From: Deltaproteobacteria bacterium RIFCSPLOWO2_12_FULL_60_19 | GTDB lineage: Bacteria; Desulfobacterota; Binatia; UBA9968 | DNA length: 64,000 nt | Direction: 5' to 3' | Assembly: GCA_001798595.1 (NCBI GenBank) | Contig: MGSS01000057.1 | Span: 1-64,000 of the forward strand | Shown here: in pieces, positions 43,691 through 50,804 of the stretch | Layout: every line of letters begins with the position of its first letter | Numbering within the stretch: position 1 is the stretch's first letter | Made by a program: the position numbers and the translations under genes | Notes under the pieces: model-generated | Database searches by the model: none | Seen by the model: the letters and a program-made list of their open reading frames with translations, nothing else | Told to the model about the DNA's origin: nothing

Positions 43691-46210
43691 ATGAGCCAGG
43701 TTGCCTTAACCATCGACGGCGCCCAGGTGACGGCGCGGTCGGGCGTCTCTCTTCTTGAGGCGGCCCGCAATGCGGGGGTCTACATTCCCGGTCTTTGCTC
43801 CCATCCCAGTCTTCCTCTGGCGCGAGGAAAAGCCGGAATCCCCGCCGTCTGGCGCGACGGGCAGACAATTCAGGGCAGCACCGCGGAATTTTCCGGCTGT
43901 GGGTTGTGTTCGGTGGAATTGGACGGGAACGTGGTGCCGGCCTGCTCCACTCCCGTACAGGAGGGGCTCCGCGTCCAGAGCGCGTCGTCCGAAGTAAAAG
44001 CCAAACGGCAGGATCGCCTGGCCGAAATTCTCGCCGATCACCCTCACGCCTGCCTCCTTTGCCCCAACCGGGAGGGATGCGACCGCATCGCCTGTTCCTT
44101 TAACGTCCCCGTGCCGGAGCGCTGTTGCACGAAGTTTGCGAATTGCGAGCTGCGCAAAGTCGCCGATTACGTCGGCATCAAACCGGACACTCCGCGCTTC
44201 GTTTTCCGCGATCTCCCGAATATTCAAGACGACCCGCTGTTTATGCGCAACTACAACCTCTGCATCGGCTGCACCCGCTGCGTGAGGGTTTGCTCCGACA
44301 TCAGAGGAGTTGAAGCTCTAGGCTTTACGATAACCGACGGCCGTGTCGTGGTGGGAACCACGGCGCCTTCTTTGCCCGAGTCGGAATGTAAATTTTGCAC
44401 CGCTTGCGTCGAAGTCTGCCCGACCGGCGCGCTCATGGACAGACCCGGCGACGTCGCAGCCGGGATTGCGAAAGACCAAGCCATTGTGCCCTGCCGCGCG
44501 GGCTGTCCGGCCGGCATCGATATACCGCGTTACGTCCGCTTCATCGCCCAGGAAAAGTACGATGAAGCCCTGGCCGTCATACGGGAGAAGGTTCCGTTTC
44601 CCGCGGTCCTGGGCTACGTCTGCTTCCATCCCTGCGAGAGTGTTTGCCGGCGCGGCAGAGTGAGCGAGCCTGTCTCCATCTGCCGGCTCAAACGTTTTGC
44701 CGCGGAACATGGGACTCTGCAAGACCGAGCGGCGCCGCCCGTCGCAAAGACGGGGAAGAGCGTCGCCATAGTAGGTTCGGGCCCGGCAGGGCTCACGGCG
44801 GCTTACTACCTTCAGAACAAGGGTCACAGCGTGACGGTTTTCGAAGCGGCCGCCGAGCCCGGCGGCATGTTGGTCCAGGGGATTCCGCAGTTCCGCGTTC
44901 CCCGCGAGGTCGTGCGGCGCGAAATCGACACAATTCTGGCGCGGGGCATAGAGTTGCGGGCCAACACTCCCGTGGGGCCGGCTGCCGATCTTTCACTGGC
45001 AAAGCTCCAGCAGGAATACGACGCCGTTTTCCTCGCGGTTGGAGCGCCGATGAGTAAGAAGATCAGGCTTGAGGGGAGCGAGACGGCCGGCGTTCTGTGG
45101 GGCCTGGACTTTTTGCGCGAGGTCAACCTCGGCTTATGGCCGGGGACCTCGCTAGGCCGCGTCGTCGTGATCGGCGGCGGCAATGTCGCGATGGACGTGG
45201 CGCTGACGGCGCGCCGCTTGGGCGCAACCGAACTGCAGGTCGCCTGCCTGGAATCCCGCGCCGAGATGCCGGCCTTCGAGTCGGAGATTGCGCAGGTCTG
45301 CGAAGAAGGGGCGGTGCTCCATCCTTCGTGGGGGCCGAAGCGAATCCTCGCAAACGGGAAGGTGACCGGGATCGAGCTGGTTCGCTGCACCCGGGTCTTC
45401 GACGAATCGGGACGCTTCAACCCGTCGTTCGATCCTTCGGCGATAAGCGCCATCGAGGCAGACACCGTGATTCTGGCTATCGGCCAGAGCACGGACTTCT
45501 CCTTTTTGGGAGACGGCGCCCGGACGTTGATTACAGAGCGGGGAACGCTACGTGTCGATCAGGCGACGTTGGCGACACCCGTTGCCGGACTGCTTGCGGG
45601 CGGGGAAGTAGCCAGCGGGCCATCGTCGGTGATTCAAGCGATTGTCGCCGGAAGGAAGGCGGCGGCTTCGATTGATCGATACCTCGGAGGCGACGGCGTG
45701 ATTGACGAAGCCTTGGCCCCGGTTCAAGAGAACGACCCTCGGATCGGTCGCGATCAAAACTTTGCTTCGCGAGGCCGGGAACAGATGCCATGCCTCCCGC
45801 TTGCCGAGCGCCAAACGAGTTTCGACGCCATCGAGCTTGGCTTCGACGAGGCCGCGGCTTTGAGGGAAGCGCGAAGGTGTCTCCGGTGCGATCTGCGCCT
45901 GCAAATCGGCGCGCCGATGATGCCACCGGAGTCATGGTTGGAATTCGATCGGGAGCACGTCGCAACCGTGTCTTCGTCGGAAGGCGTCTATCAGCTGCTG
46001 GACGCCGAGAAGCAGATCCTTCGAATCGCCGGCGCGGTCAACTTGCGCGATGCCCTCGAAGAACAATTGAGCAGTAGTCCGAAGGCGCGCTATTTTATTT
46101 ACGAAGAAGCGTCGATGTACACCCAGCGCGAGAGCGAACTCTTGCAGCACTTTCTCCAGCAATACGGTCGCCTCCCGGCCGGCAACGACCTGGGAGATGA
46201 TCTTTTTTGA
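43691..46210 (+). CDS. NAD(P)H:ferredoxin oxidoreductase-like flavoprotein (BzdV-like)
   Basis: In 839 residues the order is: an N-terminal [2Fe-2S] domain (LCSHPSL ... CGLCSVELDGNVVPACSTP), a NuoG-like cysteine region (HACLLCPNREGCDRIAC), two [4Fe-4S] clusters (CIGCTRCVRVCSD, CKFCTACVEVCPTGAL), then a GltD-like half with FAD motif IVGSGPAGLTAAYY and NAD(P) motif VIGGGNVAMDVA. It should pass electrons from a nicotinamide to ferredoxin for benzoyl-CoA reduction. Its C-terminal tail of about 120 residues (INLREALEEQL-like helices) has no clear family. Last large gene of the operon. Confidence 0.83.
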   Translation: MSQVALTIDGAQVTARSGVSLLEAARNAGVYIPGLCSHPSLPLARGKAGIPAVWRDGQTIQGSTAEFSGCGLCSVELDGNVVPACSTPVQEGLRVQSASSEVKAKRQDRLAEILADHPHACLLCPNREGCDRIACSFNVPVPERCCTKFANCELRKVADYVGIKPDTPRFVFRDLPNIQDDPLFMRNYNLCIGCTRCVRVCSDIRGVEALGFTITDGRVVVGTTAPSLPESECKFCTACVEVCPTGALMDRPGDVAAGIAKDQAIVPCRAGCPAGIDIPRYVRFIAQEKYDEALAVIREKVPFPAVLGYVCFHPCESVCRRGRVSEPVSICRLKRFAAEHGTLQDRAAPPVAKTGKSVAIVGSGPAGLTAAYYLQNKGHSVTVFEAAAEPGGMLVQGIPQFRVPREVVRREIDTILARGIELRANTPVGPAADLSLAKLQQEYDAVFLAVGAPMSKKIRLEGSETAGVLWGLDFLREVNLGLWPGTSLGRVVVIGGGNVAMDVALTARRLGATELQVACLESRAEMPAFESEIAQVCEEGAVLHPSWGPKRILANGKVTGIELVRCTRVFDESGRFNPSFDPSAISAIEADTVILAIGQSTDFSFLGDGARTLITERGTLRVDQATLATPVAGLLAGGEVASGPSSVIQAIVAGRKAAASIDRYLGGDGVIDEALAPVQENDPRIGRDQNFASRGREQMPCLPLAERQTSFDAIELGFDEAAALREARRCLRCDLRLQIGAPMMPPESWLEFDREHVATVSSSEGVYQLLDAEKQILRIAGAVNLRDALEEQLSSSPKARYFIYEEASMYTQRESELLQHFLQQYGRLPAGNDLGDDLF

Positions 46211-46215
46211 AGACG

Positions 46216-46503
46216 ATGGAAAATCTCTTGCTTTTTGCAAGGCCGAGCAGAGAGGCCGAGCTTGCCAAGCAAGGGTGGACCAAACGGTTCTCCGCCAGCG
46301 GGTCGCGACTTGAGGAGACGGCCGAGTTTTACAAAGCGACCGGCTTCGAGGTCCATTTGGAGCCGGCGCGGGCCGAAGATTTTGCCTGTCCGGAGTGCCA
46401 TCCCCAATCGCCGGCGTCGACCATCGAAGGTTACTACGTTATCTACACGCGGCCGCAGCGAGGGGCGGGGGGCGGCCCGACGCCGGACGACGAGCTATGG
46501 TGA
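46216..46503 (+). CDS. Small uncharacterised CxxC protein after the bzd operon
   Basis: I prefer ATG 46216 (95 residues) over TTG 46207. The protein has SREAELAKQGWTKRFSASG and EEFYKATGFEVHLEPA-like segments, one CPEC pair near the middle and an acidic PTPDDELW end. It overlaps nothing and follows the flavoprotein by about 5 bp, so it is in the operon. A metal or thiol role is possible; I do not recognise a family. Confidence 0.65.
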   Translation: MENLLLFARPSREAELAKQGWTKRFSASGSRLEETAEFYKATGFEVHLEPARAEDFACPECHPQSPASTIEGYYVIYTRPQRGAGGGPTPDDELW

Positions 46504-46550
46504 CACGATCGTCGATCTTTCTCGCCCAGGCGGCTTGCCAGGGGCAGGTC

Positions 46551-47291
46551 TTACGGGGAGACTTTGCTGCTGTAGTATTCCCAGGCCCTGGCGTAAACAT
46601 CGTACTCGGGCATGTTCCAGTAGGTTTCGTTTCTCCGGTCCACCTCCGCGGCGGAAAGATAGGCAGGAGTTCCGATCAGGGAGGCCTTGTATTGAATCCG
46701 CGCCGATTCCTCGAAGAACATCGCCCTGACGCAGGCGTCGATGACGTTCGCGCCGAACGTCGCCGCGCCGTTGCCGCGAAAGATGACGCCCCAACTGTCC
46801 GCGATGAGTCTGCCCATCTCCGCAGTCACTTCCGGCGTGTGACGGATATCGGAGGAATCCAGGACCTTGATCTCCGGGCCCAGAACGTAACCCAGCGCAT
46901 GGATGACTTTTACGCTGCGCTTCAACGCGCCGAAGACCGACGCCATCTCCGAGTGAAAGCGGCAGACCGCGCCGACGTCGGGCCGCTTGCGGTAGATGCC
47001 TAAGTGCATGGCGATCTCGCCGAGGGGTGTCGCGGTGCCTGCCACGGTTTTGCCGTTCATATCGACGACGACCAGCTCTTCTTTCCTGGCCAATCCCGGC
47101 GCCTTTTTCGGCGTGACAAGAATATTGGCGGTGCCCGGAATGCGGGAGGTGACGTGGCCGAAGCCCTGGATCAAGCCGAAATGGTCCATGATGCGGCAGG
47201 CCGTGAGCATGGCGTCTTTGATCTCATCCAGGCTCTTTAACTGTTTTCTGACGGCCACGATCGGCCTTTCCATCCCGTCGGGTTTAATCAT
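46551..47291 (-). CDS. Class II aldolase/adducin-family protein
   Basis: This 246-residue protein has the family fold (MDHFGLIQGFGHVTSRIPG, LVVVDMNGKTVAGTATPLGE). The zinc site is unusual: the usual HxH reads CRFHSEMAS (only the second His) and the later His segment reads FRGNGAATFG (Asn instead of His). It may therefore not use the classical zinc-dependent aldol chemistry. An AGGAGAGG RBS precedes the ATG. It is convergent with the bzd operon and divergent from the amidohydrolase. Function unassigned. Confidence 0.82.
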   Translation of the reverse strand: MIKPDGMERPIVAVRKQLKSLDEIKDAMLTACRIMDHFGLIQGFGHVTSRIPGTANILVTPKKAPGLARKEELVVVDMNGKTVAGTATPLGEIAMHLGIYRKRPDVGAVCRFHSEMASVFGALKRSVKVIHALGYVLGPEIKVLDSSDIRHTPEVTAEMGRLIADSWGVIFRGNGAATFGANVIDACVRAMFFEESARIQYKASLIGTPAYLSAAEVDRRNETYWNMPEYDVYARAWEYYSSKVSP

Positions 47292-47325
47292 GTTGGCCTC
47301 TCCTGGCTCTTTTCGCTTCGCGCGT

Positions 47326-47551
47326 GACGGTGAAAGCCGCCACCCGCTCTCCGAGCCTGCGCAATGGGTCGCTGCCTATTCCCACCGGCAGTATCGGATG
47401 CGCAGGCTCCTCGAACGGGCGGCGTCTTTCCCGCGAGACCGAGGGGCGCGAGGGAGAGGGCCGTGGACGTCCGATGAGAATGGTTCGACTCATGGTAACT
47501 ACCCATCGGCCACGGCCCGAAGACTCGCGCCGTGAGGGCTCGCTTTCGTGG
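47326..47551 (+). repeat. Family-A structured intergenic element, copy 2
   Basis: The sequence follows copy 1 closely over about 215 bp. Its second hairpin has GGGCCGTGG (47458-47466) pairing with CCACGGCCC (47510-47518), so the C:G pair of copy 1 is T:A here, a compensatory change. It lies upstream of the amidohydrolase start (about 45 bp), in the spacer shared with the divergent aldolase gene. Confidence 0.8.
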
Positions 47552-47597
47552 GAATGAGGATGCAAACGGCATACCAGAAGGAAGGAGGTAGGTGGCT

Positions 47598-48581
47598 ATG
47601 ATTATCGACTGGGAACACCATTACCTGCCGGAAGAGTTGCTGCTTAAAAAGGGCGGCAAAAAAGGCGAAAAGGCGATCTTTTACGAATACGGCAAGCCGC
47701 GCGGCGATCTCAACCCGGAGCTTTGCGATGTCGAGGAGCACCTGAGAGTCATGGATGCGGTGGGCATCGATGTCGCGGTGCTTTCCATGGCCGTGACGAG
47801 CGACGATACCAAGATCGCTCTGGAAGAATGCAGAGTCTGGGATGACAGCGCGGCCGAGGTCGTCCGACGCTATCCCAACAGATTTGTCGCCCTGGCGCCG
47901 GTTCCGCCGCTGAGCGGCGAAAAAGCCTTTGACGAATTGAAGCGGGCCGTCGAGACGCTGGGGCTGAAGGGTGTCGTCGTCCGATCGCAGGCCAACGGTC
48001 TTTCGATGGATGCGAGGGAACTCTATCCCTTTTATGAGAGAGTGTCCGCCTTGCGCGTGCCGATCTTCATCCATCCGAGCGGCGTACAGCAGGGCTTCGG
48101 CATTCTCGATGCCCCCTTCGACCTCGGCCGGAGCATCGGCAGAGAGTTGGACCTGATCGTCGCGACAACCCGCTTGATTCTGGGCGGCGTGCTCGATGAT
48201 TTCAGCGATCTCAAATTCGTCATCAGCCACAAAGGAGGGGGCATCGCCGCCGTCAAGGAGCGCATCGAATATCAGTTCGGCGCGACCGGATCGGCGGGAA
48301 CCCGGGCCCGTGGCGCCTGCAACCGGACGCCGTTCGACCAGTGCTTCAATAAACTCTATTTCAATCTGGCCGGACATCACGGGGGAATGGGCTCGGTGCG
48401 CTGCGCCCTGACCGCGATCAGCCCTAAACGGCTCGTGTTCGGGACGGATTATCCGCAGGAGTTTCGCGGCGACCCGATGAATATAAAACCCTTCATCGAA
48501 AATATCCGAAAGCTTGAGATCGATGAATCGAGCAAGGAGGCCATGCTGGGAGAGAATGCCCGGAAACTGCTCGGGCTGTGA
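47598..48581 (+). CDS. ACMSD-like amidohydrolase (putative aromatic-acid decarboxylase), copy 2
   Basis: ATG 47598 with GGAGG about 9 nt upstream is preferred over GTG 47592. The 327 residues resemble copy 1 (24-26 kb): metal-site segments are EHHYLP, FIHPSG, VISHKGGG and GTDYPQEF. The first HxH position is Glu, as in gamma-resorcylate decarboxylase. A 40-residue insertion (GATGSAGTRARGACNRT) is not found in copy 1. It stands alone on the plus strand behind a family-A element. Decarboxylation of a hydroxybenzoate is plausible but unproved. Confidence 0.87.
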   Translation: MIIDWEHHYLPEELLLKKGGKKGEKAIFYEYGKPRGDLNPELCDVEEHLRVMDAVGIDVAVLSMAVTSDDTKIALEECRVWDDSAAEVVRRYPNRFVALAPVPPLSGEKAFDELKRAVETLGLKGVVVRSQANGLSMDARELYPFYERVSALRVPIFIHPSGVQQGFGILDAPFDLGRSIGRELDLIVATTRLILGGVLDDFSDLKFVISHKGGGIAAVKERIEYQFGATGSAGTRARGACNRTPFDQCFNKLYFNLAGHHGGMGSVRCALTAISPKRLVFGTDYPQEFRGDPMNIKPFIENIRKLEIDESSKEAMLGENARKLLGL

Positions 48582-48587
48582 TTCCCC

Positions 48588-48756
48588 AACAGGCGCTTTA
48601 AAAAGGCTCATCTGCTGTCAGCCCGCCTGGGAATCTCTCTCCAGGCCTACGCGATACGTCGTTGTTACGCTGCTCCCGCGCGCTAAGAGAGGCCGGGAGC
48701 TACGCTTGGCACTGCGCGTCCCACGCGTAGCTCCTTCGAGAGACCCCCAGGCGGGC
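48588..48756 (+). repeat. Composite element: terminal-repeat motif plus complete family-B palindrome
   Basis: Seven bases after the amidohydrolase stop, AACAGGCGCTTTAAAAAGGC (TIR-like) is followed by the 136-bp palindrome with ends GCCCGCCTGGGAATC and GACCCCCAGGCGGGC. This is the reverse orientation of the 41407 copy and the same TIR-then-B order as at 11071-11197. Confidence 0.7.
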
Positions 48757-48789
48757 GGTGGTGATGGTTGCGCAGAGTTTTTCAAGCGC

Positions 48790-48895
48790 GTGGGGAAGGC
48801 CGGCGGCCGTTCGAGGAGCCTGCGCATCCGATACTGCCGGTGGGAATAAGCAGCTACCCATTGCGCAGGCTCGGAGAGCGGCCGGCGGCCTTCAT
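48790..48895 (-). repeat. Family-A element, partial reversed copy 3
   Basis: Only the first hairpin is present, reading GAGCCTGCGCA ... TGCGCAGGCTC on the minus strand. The outer stem is GAAGGCC/GGCCTTC instead of AAAGACGCC/GGCGTCTTT, so both strands changed together. It lies downstream of the SBP gene on the minus strand. Confidence 0.7.
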
Positions 48896-48932
48896 CCTCA
48901 GGGATGATCACAAATGATCATGAGTCTTCCCC

Positions 48933-49955
48933 CTATCGGTACAGGCTGTCGATGTAGCCGCTCTTGTCGAGTTTCTCGATGATGCTCGTGTCGGCCACAT
49001 CCTCGAATCTGAGATTGGCCGCGGCGGGAACAACCCTGCCTACCTCCGCGATAATCAACTGCAGCCCGTCGCGGTAGGAATAGGGCTTCTTGAGGACGTA
49101 GTACTTGACCGTGTCCTCGTAGGCGCCGGTTGCGTCCTCGGCGCTCTTTAACCCGAGACGGCTCTTCAAGAGTTCGAGCATCTGGGGACGATTGGCTCGA
49201 TTTAAGACGTAGGCGTTGCCTTCGAGCAGCGCCTTGAGGACCCTTTCGAGCGCATCTTGCCGGCTCTGGAGAAACCTCCGGCTCGTTACCACGTTGCCCA
49301 CTTGCCAGGGGATATTCATGGCGCGGAGATCGGCCAGGATGTTCAGGCCGAGCTGCTCGATCCTGGTGCGGAATTCCGGGGCGATCACCGTCCCGCCGAT
49401 CGCCCCCGAGGCCAGCCCGGCGACCCGTTCGGGTTCGGTGCCGGCGGCTACCAGCGTGATCTTGTCGCGCTCCGGATCGAGGCCGAGGTGTTTCAAGCCG
49501 ACGAGAAGCGCCAAGCGGGAAGCGGAAAGGCCTAAACCGGATGAGCCTACCCGCTTGCCCTTGAGGTCCGCAAGAGATTTCACTGCCGGAGCGCCTACCA
49601 GATAGTAAGGCATGACCGTCGAGGTGGCCATGATCTCGATGAGCGGAGCGCCCGCGGCGATAGCGGCGACGGTTGCGGGAGGGTCCGAATAGGCGAGGTC
49701 GAGGCCGCCGCCGAGGAGCGCCTGAGTCACCTGAGTTCCTCCGCGAATGTTGACGACTTTCACGTCGAATCCCTGTTTCTTGAAGAAACCTTCCTTGGCA
49801 GCCACCCACAAGGGCGACATGCGGGAGTTGACCGAGGCGTGGCCCACGTGGAGCGGCGTCGATTGGGCCTCCGCTTCCGAGCCAAAGAATCCTCCGGCGA
49901 GAAACACCGCCAAGAGACGAACCGCATATCTTGTCCAAAACCGAGAGTTACGCAT
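48933..49955 (-). CDS. NMT1/SsuA-type periplasmic substrate-binding protein
   Basis: I set ATG 49955 (GGAAGGA upstream) instead of 50072, because the signal peptide (RYAVRLLAVFLAGGFFGSEA) begins there; the result is 340 residues. The fold elements are VNSRMSPLWVAAKEGFFKKQ, NIRGGTQVTQALLGGGLDLA, LADLKGKRVGSSGLGLSAS and the C-terminal SIIEKLDKSGYIDSLYR. It lies 5 bp downstream of the hydratase/lyase gene, so it may feed the same aromatic pathway. No permease partner. Confidence 0.88.
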   Translation of the reverse strand: MRNSRFWTRYAVRLLAVFLAGGFFGSEAEAQSTPLHVGHASVNSRMSPLWVAAKEGFFKKQGFDVKVVNIRGGTQVTQALLGGGLDLAYSDPPATVAAIAAGAPLIEIMATSTVMPYYLVGAPAVKSLADLKGKRVGSSGLGLSASRLALLVGLKHLGLDPERDKITLVAAGTEPERVAGLASGAIGGTVIAPEFRTRIEQLGLNILADLRAMNIPWQVGNVVTSRRFLQSRQDALERVLKALLEGNAYVLNRANRPQMLELLKSRLGLKSAEDATGAYEDTVKYYVLKKPYSYRDGLQLIIAEVGRVVPAAANLRFEDVADTSIIEKLDKSGYIDSLYR

Positions 49956-49960
49956 GGGCG

Positions 49961-50776
49961 TTATTCCTTCCACCGATAGGTTTCCAGGCCGGGACGCAAA
50001 GTCCGTTCTTCCTTGAACTGCTTCACTCCCTTGTGCCAGGTTTTTTTCGCCGCCGCATCGAGCTCGGTCCACTTCTCCGTCTCGAAGGCGAGCGCGTCTT
50101 CCAGGCTCAGGTTCTGGTCGACGCGGAAGACTTCCTTGCAGTAGGCGAGCACCGTCGGATTTTTTTTCTTGAGCTCGTCGGCCAGGTCAAGCGTCGCCTC
50201 GGCAAGCTTTTCAGACGGCACCGCGGAGTTGACGAGCCGCATCTCCGCCGCCTGCTTCCCGGTGATCGGCCTGCCGGTCATGATGAGATAGAGCGCGTCG
50301 CGCGGAGCGAGGAGGGTGCTTACCAGCTTGGTCACTCCGCCGGCGGGAATGATTCCCCAGTTCACCTCCGAAAGACCGAAGGTCGCCGTCTCGCTGGCGA
50401 CGGCGAAGTCGCAGACGGCAAGCCACGCAAACGCGCCGCCGAAGCACCAGCCGTTCACCGCGGCGATGGTCGGCTTGGGCAGCAGCCTGAGCCGCTTGAA
50501 CATCCACTCGAAGGCCGCTTTGCGCGCCGCGGCGCGCGCCTCCGGCTTTCCCTCGGTGTCGTAGAAGTATTCTTTCACGTCCATGCCGGCGCAGAAGCTG
50601 TCGCCGGCGCCGGTGATCACCAGCACCCGGCAATCGTCGTCGCGCTCGACCTGGGCCAGCGCGTCGCACATGTCGAAGTGCATCTGCGGATTCATCGCGT
50701 TTTTCGACTGCGGGCGATTAAGCGTGATGGTGGTGACCTGATCTTTGGTCTCGATCAACAGCGTTTCGTAGGCCAT
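49961..50776 (-). CDS. p-Hydroxycinnamoyl-CoA hydratase/lyase-like enzyme (crotonase family)
   Basis: The 271 residues match the HCHL branch of crotonases: NRPQSKNAMNPQ, GAGDSFCAGMDVKEYF (oxyanion hole), NGWCFGGAF (second oxyanion loop) and TFGLSEVNWGIIPAGG, ending PGLETYRWKE. HCHL-type enzymes hydrate and retro-aldol cleave feruloyl- or coumaroyl-CoA to the aromatic aldehyde and acetyl-CoA. An ordinary enoyl-CoA hydratase is the main alternative. It is flanked by an SBP and the Mo-enzyme genes, all minus strand. Confidence 0.8.
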   Translation of the reverse strand: MAYETLLIETKDQVTTITLNRPQSKNAMNPQMHFDMCDALAQVERDDDCRVLVITGAGDSFCAGMDVKEYFYDTEGKPEARAAARKAAFEWMFKRLRLLPKPTIAAVNGWCFGGAFAWLAVCDFAVASETATFGLSEVNWGIIPAGGVTKLVSTLLAPRDALYLIMTGRPITGKQAAEMRLVNSAVPSEKLAEATLDLADELKKKNPTVLAYCKEVFRVDQNLSLEDALAFETEKWTELDAAAKKTWHKGVKQFKEERTLRPGLETYRWKE

Positions 50777-50804
50777 GCTTCGCTTGCTCCTCTCCGGGCG
50801 GAGC

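Noticed and set aside
43691-46210. NuoG or formate dehydrogenase subunit for the 839-residue flavoprotein
   Set aside because: It has the N-terminal clusters but then a GltD-type FAD/NAD(P) half instead of a molybdopterin domain.
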